From Agromyces sp. CF514 (GTDB lineage: Bacteria; Actinomycetota; Actinomycetes; Actinomycetales; Microbacteriaceae): 64,000 bases of DNA. Positions 43,111 through 51,365 of this stretch are shown piece after piece. The notes beneath the pieces were generated by a model that was given only the letters and a program-made list of their open reading frames with translations, was not told the origin of the DNA and made no database searches. A program made the position numbers and the translations under genes. Position 1 is the first letter of the stretch, and every line of letters begins with the position of its first letter. The DNA lies in contig NZ_FOZD01000001.1 in the NCBI RefSeq assembly GCF_900113185.1, positions 868,001 through 932,000 on the forward strand, read 5' to 3'.

Positions 43111-44007
43111 ATGCGCCCTCCCCGACCGCTCCCCGAGCAGCTCCGCTCGGCGCCCTTCGTCGTCGCCCTCGCCCTCGATGCAGGCGTTTCGCGTCGACGG
43201 CTCCGACACGATGCCCTCGCCCGCCCGTTCCACGGGGTGCGGTCGGCGACCGCCGTCGATACGGTTGAGTCGCGTGCGGTCGCCTACGCTGCGGCGATGG
43301 CGGGCGACCACGTCTTCTCGCACGCCACCGCGGCGCTCCTGCACGGCATGCCGCTTCCGCTCGCGGTCGAACGCGAGGTCCGCGTCCACGTGACGGCGCT
43401 CGCGCAGGGCCGCGCACCGCGGGGTCGAGGCGTGATCGGGCACTCCACGCGCGCCGAACCGGTCGTCACCGCGGTACGGGGCCTGGCGGTGCTCGGGCCG
43501 GCCGACACGTGGTGCTCGCTCGCGGGAATGCTCTCGCTCGACGATCTCGTCGCCGCGGGCGACCGCCTGGTCGGCCTGCCGGTCCCGCTCTCGAGCTTCG
43601 AGCTGATCGACGAGGCGATCGTTCGGCACGGACGCCGCCCAGGTCGCGCGAGGCTGCGGCTCGCCCGTGCGCAACTGCGGGCGAACTCGTACTCCCGACG
43701 CGAGAGCCTAGCGCGGTTGAGTCTTGTCCGAGCGGGTCTGCCCGAGCCCGAACTGGTCGCCATCCTGCACCTGCGGTCGGGCCGAAGCACGAAGGGAGAT
43801 CTCGTCTTCAGACGGCACAGGGTGCTGGTCGAGTACGACGGCGATCAGCATCGCACCGACGACCGGCAGTGGGCTACGGACGTCTCGCGTCTGAACGACC
43901 TCGTCGCGGACGGTTGGATCGTCATCCGCATGACGAAGCGGATGTCGCGCGCCGAGCTCGTGGCTCGGGTCATCCGTGCCCTCGAGGACCGGGGCTGGCG
44001 TCCCTGA
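43111..44007 (+). CDS. DUF559/Vsr-like endonuclease, copy 1
   Basis: The 298-residue product has an N-terminal region of AbiEi-like style (GVSRRRLRHDALARPFHGVR, then HVFSHATAALLHGMPLP) and a C-terminal PD-(D/E)XK nuclease domain. Likely catalytic residues are Glu in SRRESLARL, Asp in KGDLVF and Glu in VLVEYDGDQH; RHRVLVEYDGDQHRT is the DUF559 hallmark. The paralogue at 62802-63698 has exactly the same length and aligned N-terminus (MRxPxPLP), which fixes the start at ATG 43111. No good ribosome binding site is seen. Palindromes flank the gene on both sides. Function is unknown; mobile or repeat-processing nuclease is the hypothesis. Confidence 0.85.
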   Translation: MRPPRPLPEQLRSAPFVVALALDAGVSRRRLRHDALARPFHGVRSATAVDTVESRAVAYAAAMAGDHVFSHATAALLHGMPLPLAVEREVRVHVTALAQGRAPRGRGVIGHSTRAEPVVTAVRGLAVLGPADTWCSLAGMLSLDDLVAAGDRLVGLPVPLSSFELIDEAIVRHGRRPGRARLRLARAQLRANSYSRRESLARLSLVRAGLPEPELVAILHLRSGRSTKGDLVFRRHRVLVEYDGDQHRTDDRQWATDVSRLNDLVADGWIVIRMTKRMSRAELVARVIRALEDRGWRP

Positions 44008-44020
44008 GCCGCGCCGTGCA

Positions 44021-44069
44021 CGGACGCGAACGGCCGCCACCTCGTCGGGATGGCGACCATTCGGGTCCG
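44021..44069. repeat. palindromic element A2, downstream of DUF559 gene 1
   Basis: 18-bp arms (44021-44038 with 44052-44069; 15 of 18 pair, two of the misfits being G-U compatible). Counting from the shared GGYCGC/GCGACC ends the loop is 15 nt. It starts 13 bp after the stop codon. Confidence 0.8.
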
Positions 44070-44090
44070 CGCTGCGCTGGCCCGATCGCC

Positions 44091-44145
44091 GCGCGGACGC
44101 GGGTGGTCGTGATTCTGTCGAGATGGCGGCCATCTTCGTCCGCGC
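44091..44145. repeat. palindromic element A3, degenerate extra copy
   Basis: 20-bp arms (44091-44110 with 44126-44145; 15 of 20 pair) enclose a 15-nt loop ending GAGATG, like A2 (GGGATG). The outer word is again GCGCGGACG. The whole 199-bp gap 44008-44206 is filled mainly by A2 and A3. Confidence 0.75.
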
Positions 44146-44206
44146 TGGCTGCGGCCGGGGATGAGCATGCGTGCGAGTGCGGCCCGACAAGGGAACGCGC
44201 ACGCGG

Positions 44207-44656
44207 TCAGGCGATGGCGCCGGCGGGCGCGGCGGTGTCGCCGAGCTGCGCCAGGTAGTGCACGTTGGTCATGATGCCGAGCACGTTGCCGAACGGATCG
44301 ACGACCGAGGCGGTGATGAAGCCGGGGCCGTGCTCGGTGATCGGGAGCAGCGGCGTCGCGCCGAGCTCGACGAGCCGTGCGAGCGAGCCCTCGAGGTCGT
44401 CGACGTGCCAGTGCATGAGCGGTCCGGCGCTGCGCCCGTCGACCGTGGTGGGGGCGAGCGTGTCGGGCGCGAACCGGCGGTCGATGAAGCCGAGTTCCTG
44501 CTGGTGGTCGCCGATGCGGAACTCGACGTAGGCGGTGCGGCCGTCGGGGCCCTCGCGGTGGAAGTACGGCTCGATGCCGAGCACCTCGGTGTACCAGGCG
44601 GCCGCGGCGGCGGGGTCTTCGACGTACTGGTTGACGGTGGCGATGCCTCGAAGCAT
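44207..44656 (-). CDS. VOC-family protein (glyoxalase fold)
   Basis: The 149-residue product has the VOC layout: IATVNQYVEDPAAAAAWYTEVLG, then AYVEFRIGDHQQELGFID, and in the second half MHWHVDDLEGSLARLVELGA and ITASVVDPFGNVLGIM. His/Glu metal-ligand positions are partly kept (HWHV, VVDPFG). ATG 44656 (MLRGIATV) has GAGGGAG upstream. It is divergent from a WYL regulator with 105 bp between starts, so it is a probable target of that regulator. Confidence 0.87.
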   Translation of the reverse strand: MLRGIATVNQYVEDPAAAAAWYTEVLGIEPYFHREGPDGRTAYVEFRIGDHQQELGFIDRRFAPDTLAPTTVDGRSAGPLMHWHVDDLEGSLARLVELGATPLLPITEHGPGFITASVVDPFGNVLGIMTNVHYLAQLGDTAAPAGAIA

Positions 44657-44761
44657 GGGAGTCTCCCTCGGTGTCGAGCGACCCGGTGCCGCCCTGATGC
44701 ATTCCATGTTGCTCCAGATAAGTGCTCACCTTCTGACTACTTTTCTGACGACAATGGAACC

Positions 44762-45907
44762 ATGCGCGCAGATCGCCTCGTGGCCACCCTCCTCCTCATG
44801 CAGGCCCGCGGCCGGGTGACGGCGGCCGAGCTCGCGGAGGAGCTCGAGATCTCGGTCGCCACGGCTCGTCGCGACCTCGAGGCGCTCTCGGCCGCGGGCA
44901 TCCCGGTCTACCCGCAGGCGGGCCGCGGAGGCGGGTGGCAGCTCCTCGGCGAGGGGCGCACCGACCTCAGCGGCTTCACCGCGTCCGAGGCACGGGCGCT
45001 GTTCCTGACCCTCGGCCCGCGGGCGGGCGAGAGCGAGGCCGCGCGCTCGGCACTCCGCAAGGTCATGCGCGCCCTGCCGGAGACGTTCCGCGCCGATGCG
45101 GAGGCGGCGGCCGACTCGGTCGTCGTCGAGGCAGGGGGCTGGGGCGCCTCGGCGGTGCGGCCTGCAGCGGTCGGCGTGCTGCAGGCCGCCGTGGTCGAGC
45201 GGCGCCTCGTGCGGTTCGACTACGCAGCGTGGGGCAAGCCCGCGCGCTCGCGCACGGTGCGTCCGCTCGGGCTCGTCGACAAGGGCGGCACCTGGTACCT
45301 CATCGCCGATCCGGTGACGGATGCCGCGGGCGGCGGTTCGGACGCGGGCGGGACGGATGCCGCGGGCGGCGGTTCGGGCGCGGCCAGGACGGATGTCGCG
45401 AGCGGCCGTGGCACCGCAGCGCGGCCGCCGGCGGCATCCCGAACTGCGGCATCCGGAACCGAGGCATCCGAAACCGCACTGCGCAGTTACCGCGTGGACC
45501 GCATGGCGGGCGCCGAAGCGCTCGAGGAGGTGTTCGAGCCGCCCGCCGGGTTCGACCTCGACGAGGCATGGGCGACGCTCAGCGCCGAGGTCGGCCGCGC
45601 CCGCACGCGCGCGAACGCGTTGGTGCGCGTCGCTCCGGCAGTGCTCGACGAGTTCCGCGGCTGGGTGGGCGGCACCGAGCGCGTCGACGAGGCCGAGCCG
45701 GCCGCCGACGGCCGGGTGCTCGTGCGTGTCACGGCGCCGAGCGACGAGGCGCTCGCCCGGCGACTGGTCGCCTGGAGCGACGGCGCCGAGGTCGTCGAGC
45801 CCGAAGGGGTCCGCGACCGGCTCGCGGCGATCGGCGCCCGACTGGTCGAGGCCTACGGGGCGGTCGAGGCGCCCAGCAGTTCGTCGACGCCCACGACCTC
45901 GGCGTAG
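44762..45907 (+). CDS. WYL-domain (YafY-type) transcriptional regulator
   Basis: The 381-residue product has a DeoR-like helix-turn-helix (residues 1-60, TAAELAEELEISVATARRDLEAL and GGGWQLLG), a WYL ligand-binding domain (about 145-290, VERRLVRFDYAAW and GTWYLIADP) and a WCX tail. Between two WYL strands lies a low-complexity insert of about 45 residues (about 187-232) coded by 36-bp direct repeats. WYL regulators sense nucleotides or nucleic acids. The 3' end overlaps the convergent isochorismatase gene by 55 bp. Confidence 0.88.
   Translation: MRADRLVATLLLMQARGRVTAAELAEELEISVATARRDLEALSAAGIPVYPQAGRGGGWQLLGEGRTDLSGFTASEARALFLTLGPRAGESEAARSALRKVMRALPETFRADAEAAADSVVVEAGGWGASAVRPAAVGVLQAAVVERRLVRFDYAAWGKPARSRTVRPLGLVDKGGTWYLIADPVTDAAGGGSDAGGTDAAGGGSGAARTDVASGRGTAARPPAASRTAASGTEASETALRSYRVDRMAGAEALEEVFEPPAGFDLDEAWATLSAEVGRARTRANALVRVAPAVLDEFRGWVGGTERVDEAEPAADGRVLVRVTAPSDEALARRLVAWSDGAEVVEPEGVRDRLAAIGARLVEAYGAVEAPSSSSTPTTSA
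45316..45384 (+). repeat. 36-bp in-frame direct repeat inside the WYL regulator
   Basis: A block starting GACGGATGCCGCGGGCGG occurs at 45316 and again at 45352, and a decayed third start (GACGGATGTCGCG) at 45388. It encodes TDAAGGGS-type linker repeats. Confidence 0.75.
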
Positions 45908-46425
45908 CTGTCGCCGAGTGCCGCCATGAACGCGGCGTGCACCTGTGCGGCCGGCACGACCTGGCCGCCGAACTCCAGGTCGGGCGCGGCGCAGGCGTCG
46001 TGCGCCACGGTCACCGAGTAGCCGCGGTCGGCTGCGGCGCGCACGGTCGCGTCGACGCACATGCTCGACATCATGCCGACGATCACGACGCCGTCGACGT
46101 CGGCGCCGGCCTCGCGGAGCCGCTCGTCGAGGTCGGTGTCGAGGAACGAGTTCGGATTGGCCTTGACGACGACGGGCTCGCCGTCGAGGGGCGCCACGAG
46201 CGGGTGGATTTCGACGCCTGCCGTGCCGGGCGCGAAGAACGCGGCATCCGGCGCATCCCACACGTGCTGCACGTGCACGACCGGCTGACCGGCCTCGCGA
46301 TGCGACGCGAGGAGACGTGCGGCCGCGGTCGCAGCCGCTTCGGGGCCGACGAGCGGGTATGCGCCGCCCGGGAAGTAGTCGTTCTGGATGTCGATGATCA
46401 CGAGTGTGCGGGTCACGCGAGTCAC
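45853..46425 (-). CDS. isochorismatase-like cysteine hydrolase
   Basis: The 190-residue product has the isochorismatase/nicotinamidase triad: Asp in VIIDIQNDYF, Lys in VVVKANPNSF and Cys in GMMSSMCVDATVRAA, followed by the usual ACAAPDLEF loop. The family hydrolyses amides such as nicotinamide, ureidoacrylate or N-carbamoyl compounds. GTG 46425 and GTG 46416 are both possible starts; the second gives the more typical N-terminus. The stop lies inside the convergent WYL gene. Confidence 0.88.
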   Translation of the reverse strand: MTRVTRTLVIIDIQNDYFPGGAYPLVGPEAAATAAARLLASHREAGQPVVHVQHVWDAPDAAFFAPGTAGVEIHPLVAPLDGEPVVVKANPNSFLDTDLDERLREAGADVDGVVIVGMMSSMCVDATVRAAADRGYSVTVAHDACAAPDLEFGGQVVPAAQVHAAFMAALGDSYAEVVGVDELLGASTAP

Positions 46426-46520
46426 GCTAGTCCACCCATCGGGAGCGCGGGCCGCAAACCCCTGTTCGATTCGTCCGGGCCGCCCCTAGGCTTGCGACAC
46501 CACGACCGAGCGGAGCCGCC

Positions 46521-47357
46521 GTGACCGAGTCCGACACCGAGCAGCGCCTCAGCCGCTGGCAGCGCACGACCGTCTCCGACGGCACGCTCGCGTTCGAGTG
46601 CCTCGAGCGCGGCGATGGTCCGGGCGTGATCCTGCTCCCCGAGATCCCCGGCATCATGCCGAGCACGATCGCCCTCGGCGATCGCCTCGTCGCCGAAGGA
46701 TTCACGGTCGTCATGCCGTCGCTGTTCGGCGTGCCGGGCCGGCGGCCGGGTGCGGCAGGTCAGGTCGCGACGGTCGCGAGGCTTTGCGTGACAGCCGAGT
46801 TCCGCGCGTTCTCGCGCGACCTTCGAGGACCGGTCACCGATTTCCTCCGACTCGTCGCGGTCGAGCTCGCCGCCCGCACTCCCGGGCGAGGCGTCGGCAT
46901 CGTGGGCATGTGCTTCACGGGCGGCTTCGCGATCGCGACGGCGGTGACGACCGATCGCATCGCCGCGACGGTCGTGAGCCAGCCCGCTGCGCCGTTCCCG
47001 GTCACGCCGTCGCGGGCACGGAGCGTCGGGGTGCCGGGGGCGGATCTCGAACGCTACGCCGCCGCGCACGCAGACGGCCCGGCCTGCGTCGTGGGGCTCA
47101 GGTTCACGCGAGACCTGAAGTCGAGCAGGGGCCGGCTCGTCGCACTGCAGCGTCACCTCGGTGATACGGCCGTGGTCGTCCCCATCCCGTCGGGCCGCGA
47201 CGCTCGTGACGGCACACCCGCGGGCGCGCACTCGGTACTGACCGGCGACGTGCGCGAGGAGCCGCCGAACCAGGCGTTCGCGGAACGGGAGAAGATCTTC
47301 GAGTTCCTCCGCGAGCGGCTCGCGCCCGTCGATGTGCCAGCCCCGCCCGAGGGCTGA
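46521..47357 (+). CDS. dienelactone hydrolase-family alpha/beta hydrolase
   Basis: The 278-residue product carries a nucleophile elbow with Cys (GIVGMCFTGGFA, about residue 133) rather than Ser, as in dienelactone hydrolases. The GVILLPEIPGIMP strand-loop lies at the start and AHSVLTGD supplies the catalytic His. Substrate cannot be predicted; chloroaromatic breakdown genes are absent. The start is GTG 46521 with CGGAG 7 nt upstream. It is convergent with the HxlR gene with a 10-bp gap. Confidence 0.87.
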   Translation: MTESDTEQRLSRWQRTTVSDGTLAFECLERGDGPGVILLPEIPGIMPSTIALGDRLVAEGFTVVMPSLFGVPGRRPGAAGQVATVARLCVTAEFRAFSRDLRGPVTDFLRLVAVELAARTPGRGVGIVGMCFTGGFAIATAVTTDRIAATVVSQPAAPFPVTPSRARSVGVPGADLERYAAAHADGPACVVGLRFTRDLKSSRGRLVALQRHLGDTAVVVPIPSGRDARDGTPAGAHSVLTGDVREEPPNQAFAEREKIFEFLRERLAPVDVPAPPEG

Positions 47358-47367
47358 CGGGCGGCGA

Positions 47368-47775
47368 TCAGGCCGAGGCCGCCCGATCGCGCGAGGCGAG
47401 CACCTCGGGAACGTGCCGCTCGGCCCACTCGCGCATCGCCTGGATCGGCTCGAGGAGCGAGACGCCGAGCGGCGTGAGCGAGTACTCGACCCGGGGCGGC
47501 GAGTCCTGGAACGCGCGACGGCTGATCAGCCCGTCGTCTTCGAGGGCGCGCAGCGTCTCGGTGAGCACCTTCGGCGTCACCCGCCCGACCTGCGCCTTCA
47601 GCTCCGTGAAGCGCAGCGTGCCGGCGCGCGCGAGCGCCAGGATCACGAGCATGGTCCAGCGCTCGCCGATGCGCCCGAACACGACGCGGCTCGGGCAGTC
47701 GGGGGCGAGCACGTCGTGGCCCGCGACCTCCGTGGTGCCCGGTTCGTCCACGACGGATGTGACGTCGACGCGCAT
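47368..47775 (-). CDS. HxlR-family transcriptional regulator
   Basis: The 135-residue product is a normal-length HxlR protein: a Cys in APDCPSR near the start, then IGERWTMLVILALARAGTLRFTEL, GRVTPKVLTETLRALEDDGL and RVEYSLTPLG of the winged helix. The conserved Cys often senses electrophiles or diamide-type stress in this family. It is divergent from an NAD-binding epimerase-like gene with 71 bp between the starts. HxlR proteins commonly control such an oxidoreductase neighbour. Confidence 0.9.
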   Translation of the reverse strand: MRVDVTSVVDEPGTTEVAGHDVLAPDCPSRVVFGRIGERWTMLVILALARAGTLRFTELKAQVGRVTPKVLTETLRALEDDGLISRRAFQDSPPRVEYSLTPLGVSLLEPIQAMREWAERHVPEVLASRDRAASA

Positions 47776-47846
47776 GATGTGACCCCAGGTTTCGTCGAGG
47801 GAAGTTCCGTTGAAGATACCGGACGTCGATCCGTAGCGTGATCGAC

Positions 47847-48707
47847 ATGACCATTCTCCTCACCGGCGCGACCGGGTACATCGGATCCGCCGTCCTCGAC
47901 GCCCTCCTCGACGACGGGCACGACGTGCTCGCCGTCGTCCGCAGCGACCGCGCGGCCGAACAGGTCGCCGCCCGCGGCGCCACCGCGCTCGTCGGCGACG
48001 TGACGGATGTCGCGTGGTTCGCACGCGTGCTGGCCGACGTCGACGGCGCGATCCACGCCGCGGCTCCCGACGCCGACGCCGAGGCGTTCAACGCCGCCGT
48101 GGTCGACGCGGCGGTGCAGGCGTTCTCGGGCACGGCCAAGCGCTTCGTGCTCACGAGCGGCGTCTGGGAGTACGGCGGCGGTGCGATCGTCGACGACGGC
48201 CCGCTCGCGCCACCCGCGCTCGTCGCCTGGCGCGTGCCGATCGAGGAGCGCCTGCTCACCTCGGGGGTCGACGCGGTGATCGTCGCTCCGGGCATCGTCT
48301 ACGGCCAGGGCAAGGGACTGCTGAACCTCGTGACCGACGCACCGACGACCGCCGACGGCGAGCTCACGCTCGTCGGCGACGGCGAGCAGCGCTGGTCGTT
48401 CGTGCACGTCGACGACCTCGCGCAGCTCTACCTGGTGGCGCTCACGAGCCCAGCCGCAGCCGGCCGCGTGATCGGCTCCGACGGCGCGCCGGTGAAGGTG
48501 CGGGCGCTCGCCGAGGCGGCGGCCGCGGCATCCGGAGCCCCAGGCGTCGTCACCGAAGCCGTCGCGGCGACGCGCGAGCGCCTCGGAGCGGCCTTCGCCG
48601 ACGCGCTGCTGCTCGACCAGGCGGCCGACGGCGCGAAGGCCCGCGCACTCGGCTGGGTGCCGCAGCGCGCGAGCGTGCTCGACGAGGTCGTGCCGGCCGG
48701 CGTCTGA
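47847..48707 (+). CDS. NAD(P)-binding SDR/epimerase-like oxidoreductase
   Basis: The 286-residue product is an extended SDR/NmrA-like enzyme: TGATGYIGSAVLDALL at the N-terminus for NAD(P), VLTSGVWEYGGG in place of the usual Ser-Tyr-Lys region, and FVHVDDLAQLYLVAL in the second half. ATG 47847 (MTILLTGATG) is preferred over GTG 47838. TAGCGT (47834-47839) lies 7 nt before the ATG, suggesting a leaderless message. It is probably induced through the divergent HxlR regulator. Confidence 0.87.
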   Translation: MTILLTGATGYIGSAVLDALLDDGHDVLAVVRSDRAAEQVAARGATALVGDVTDVAWFARVLADVDGAIHAAAPDADAEAFNAAVVDAAVQAFSGTAKRFVLTSGVWEYGGGAIVDDGPLAPPALVAWRVPIEERLLTSGVDAVIVAPGIVYGQGKGLLNLVTDAPTTADGELTLVGDGEQRWSFVHVDDLAQLYLVALTSPAAAGRVIGSDGAPVKVRALAEAAAAASGAPGVVTEAVAATRERLGAAFADALLLDQAADGAKARALGWVPQRASVLDEVVPAGV

Positions 48708-48734
48708 CGGGTCGCGGGGTGCGGGGCGCGTGCG

Positions 48735-50390
48735 TCAGGCGTCGGATGCCGCGTACACGCGCTCGCCCTCGACGAAGGTCTGCAGCACGCGTGTCGCGCC
48801 GATCTGCGTAGCGGGTCCGTCGAACGGATCGCGGTCGAGCACGACGAGGTCGGCGTACTTGCCGACCTCGATCGTGCCGGTGACGTCGTCGAGGTGGTTC
48901 ACGTAGGCCGAGCCCGCCGTGTACGCGGTGAGCGAGGTCGCGAGGTCGATCGCCTGGTCGGGGAGGAACACGTCGTACTCGCCCTCCTCGTATCCGGGTG
49001 CCGCGACGCGGTTCACCGCCACGTGGATCGCCGCGAGCGGGTTCGGCGTCGAGACCGACCAGTCGCTGCCCGCGGCGAGCACGGCGCCAGAGCGCTGCAG
49101 GTCGCCGAACGGGTACTGCCACGCGTCGCGCGGCGAGCCGAGGAACGGCAGGGTCAGTTCGACCATCTGCGGCTCGAGCGCAGCCCAGAGCGACTGCATG
49201 TTCGCCACGACGTCGAGCTCGCGGAACCGGCGGATGTCGTCGGGGTGCACGACCTGGATGTGGGCGATGTGGTGGCGGCGGTCGCCGCGGCCGTTGGCGG
49301 CGATCGCGTGCTCGACGGCGTCGAGGCACTCGCGCACGGCCCGGTCGCCGATCGCGTGGAAGTGCAGCTGGAACCCGAGCTCGTCGAGCTTCGCCGCCGC
49401 GGGCGCGAGCACGGCCGGGTCGACGAACGAGATGCCCGAGTTGTCGGTGAAGTGGCCGTGGCCGTCGCAGTACGGCTCGAGCATCGCGGCCGTGAAGTTC
49501 TCGGCGACGCCGTCCTGCATGATCTTGATGCTCGTCGCGGCGAAGCGGCCGCCGCGGTACGCCTCGCGCTTGGCGACGAGCTCGTCGATCTGCTCGAGGC
49601 CGCGCAGGCGGTCCCACCAGATCGCCCCGACCACGCGCCCGGTCAGCTTGCCCGCGGCTGCGGCCGCGACGTACGCGGGGCCGGGGTCGCCCGCGTCGCC
49701 GTAGCTGCCGACGATCGCGTCCTGCCACGCCGTGATGCCGTAGGAGTGCAGGTACTCCTGCCCGAGCAGCAGCGCCTGCATGAGCTCGTCGTCGGTCGTT
49801 CGCGGCAGCAGCCGGTTCACGAGTCCCATCGCGCCCTCGTGCAGGGTTCCGGACGGCGCGCCGGCGGCGTCGCGCTCGATGCGCCCGTCGCTCGGGTCGG
49901 GTGTGTTCGCGTCGATGCCGGCGAGTCGCAGTGCCGCGGAGTTCACCCAAGCCCCGTGCCCGTCGCGGTTCGGCAGGAACGCCGGGCGGTCGGGCACCAC
50001 GGTGTCGAGGTCGGCGGCCGTGGGGGTTCCGCCGGGGAACGCCGACATCGACCAGCCGCCGCCGAGCACCCACTCCGCCTCGGGGTTGGCGTCGGCGTAC
50101 GCGCGGATCTCGTCGAGGTACGCCTCGCGCGTCTCGAGCTCCGCGAGGTTGCAGCGCATGAGGTCGAGCCCGCCCCACACCGGGTGCACATGGGCGTCCT
50201 GGAACCCGGGCACGAGCATGCGGCCCGCCAGGTCGACGTGCTCGGTCTCGGGGCCGATGAGCTCGCGCACCTCGTCGTGGCCGACGGCGACGATGCGTCC
50301 GGCGGTGACGGCCACGGCCGATGCACGCGTGCGCTGGGTCGTCGCGGTGAAGACGGGTCCGCCCGAGAAGACGAGGTCGGCGTAGGTCAT
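48735..50390 (-). CDS. YtcJ-like amidohydrolase
   Basis: The 551-residue product is a metal-dependent amidohydrolase of the YtcJ/AepA (amidohydrolase 3) group: PGFQDAHVHPVW (first two metal His), AATSIKIMQDGVAENFTAAM, LHFHAIGDRAV and HHIAHIQVVHPDD for later ligands, and AGSDWSVSTPNPL with the catalytic Asp. Members hydrolyse amides, formamides or cyclic ureas. AAGGAG lies 5 nt before ATG 50390. It follows the polyamine transporter genes on the same strand, but a hairpin separates them. It may act on N-acyl amines brought in by the transporter. Confidence 0.88.
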   Translation of the reverse strand: MTYADLVFSGGPVFTATTQRTRASAVAVTAGRIVAVGHDEVRELIGPETEHVDLAGRMLVPGFQDAHVHPVWGGLDLMRCNLAELETREAYLDEIRAYADANPEAEWVLGGGWSMSAFPGGTPTAADLDTVVPDRPAFLPNRDGHGAWVNSAALRLAGIDANTPDPSDGRIERDAAGAPSGTLHEGAMGLVNRLLPRTTDDELMQALLLGQEYLHSYGITAWQDAIVGSYGDAGDPGPAYVAAAAAGKLTGRVVGAIWWDRLRGLEQIDELVAKREAYRGGRFAATSIKIMQDGVAENFTAAMLEPYCDGHGHFTDNSGISFVDPAVLAPAAAKLDELGFQLHFHAIGDRAVRECLDAVEHAIAANGRGDRRHHIAHIQVVHPDDIRRFRELDVVANMQSLWAALEPQMVELTLPFLGSPRDAWQYPFGDLQRSGAVLAAGSDWSVSTPNPLAAIHVAVNRVAAPGYEEGEYDVFLPDQAIDLATSLTAYTAGSAYVNHLDDVTGTIEVGKYADLVVLDRDPFDGPATQIGATRVLQTFVEGERVYAASDA

Positions 50391-50413
50391 GAGGCTCCTT
50401 GGTGCGCGGATGA

Positions 50414-50445
50414 CGGATGCCGCGGGGGCGAGCCCGCGGCATCCG
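50414..50445 (-). terminator. terminator after potC
   Basis: A perfect 13-bp stem (50414-50426 with 50433-50445, arm CGGATGCCGCGGG) with a 6-nt loop lies 57 bp beyond the potC stop and 24 bp before the amidohydrolase start. Confidence 0.8.
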
Positions 50446-50501
50446 ATGGTCGTGAACTGAACGGGGTGGCGGTGACGTGCCGGGGTCGAGGACCGCGCGG
50501 C

Positions 50502-51365
50502 TCAGCCGCCGCCCATGGTGCGGGCGATGTCGGCCGCGGAGTCGCCTGCGCGGCGCAGCACGTACGCCACGAGGCCGAGCGCGATGAGCGTCAGCACGAG
50601 CATGATCGTCGAGACGGCCGCGATCTCGGGCCGCAGGCCGCTGCGCAGCGCGCTCAGCACGTACACCGGCCACGGCGTCGAGCCCGAGACCGAGACGAAC
50701 GCCGCGATGACGGTGTTGTCGAGGCTCAGCGTGAACGAGAGCAGGAACCCGGCGAGCACCGCGGGCATCGCGAGCGGCAGCGTGACCTTGCGGAACGTGC
50801 GCGTGGGCGTCGCGTAGAGGTCGGCCGACGCCTCCTCGAGGTTCGCCTCCTGGCCGACGAGGCGAGCGCGCACCAGGTACGACACGACCGCGACCGAGAA
50901 CAGCGAGTGGCCGATCACGAGGCGCACGATGCCGTCGTTGAACAGCGACATGCCGAGGTCCTGGCCGAGGAACACCATCCAGGGCAGCAGCGCGACCGCG
51001 TCGACGATCTCGGGCGTCACCGACACGAGCAGCAGCAGGCCGAGGAACCACCAGACCCACTTGCCCGGATGCCGCGCCATCGCGATGCCCGCGAGGGTGC
51101 CCAGCACCGTCGCGACGAGGGCGGCGATGAAGCCCGTCTGCACCGAGATCCAGACGGCGTCGCGGATCGCGGGCTTCGCGAGCAGCGCGAGGAACGAGTC
51201 GAATCCGAAGTGGTCCCACGAGACGAGCAGGCGCCCCACGTTGAACGACGAGACGATGATCACGAGGATCGGCGCGAACAGGAAGAGCATCACGAGGACG
51301 CCCCACACGTTGAACGCGACGTCCGACCACGACTTGCGGGGTCGCTGGGTCAGCCGGTCGCTCAT
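50502..51365 (-). CDS. potC: polyamine ABC transporter permease PotC
   Basis: The 287-residue product has six helices and the PotC layout: FLFAPILVIIVSSFNVGRLL in helix 1 and the EAA loop LEEASADLYATPTRTFRKVTLPLAMPAVLAG. It forms the membrane channel with PotB. ATG 51365 overlaps the potB stop by 4 nt. A Gly/Arg-rich tail (ADIARTMGGG) ends the protein. Confidence 0.92.
   Translation of the reverse strand: MSDRLTQRPRKSWSDVAFNVWGVLVMLFLFAPILVIIVSSFNVGRLLVSWDHFGFDSFLALLAKPAIRDAVWISVQTGFIAALVATVLGTLAGIAMARHPGKWVWWFLGLLLLVSVTPEIVDAVALLPWMVFLGQDLGMSLFNDGIVRLVIGHSLFSVAVVSYLVRARLVGQEANLEEASADLYATPTRTFRKVTLPLAMPAVLAGFLLSFTLSLDNTVIAAFVSVSGSTPWPVYVLSALRSGLRPEIAAVSTIMLVLTLIALGLVAYVLRRAGDSAADIARTMGGG

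Noticed and set aside
43111-44007. Toxin-antitoxin pair (AbiEi/AbiEii)
   Set aside because: The N-terminal part has AbiEi-like style, but no partner nucleotidyltransferase gene lies beside either copy.
42955-44145. Palindromes A1-A3 as ordinary terminators
   Set aside because: A1 lies upstream of its gene, after a separate strong terminator for the dipeptidase gene; the core and 15-nt loops are shared with B1 and B2, unlike the short-loop terminators elsewhere.
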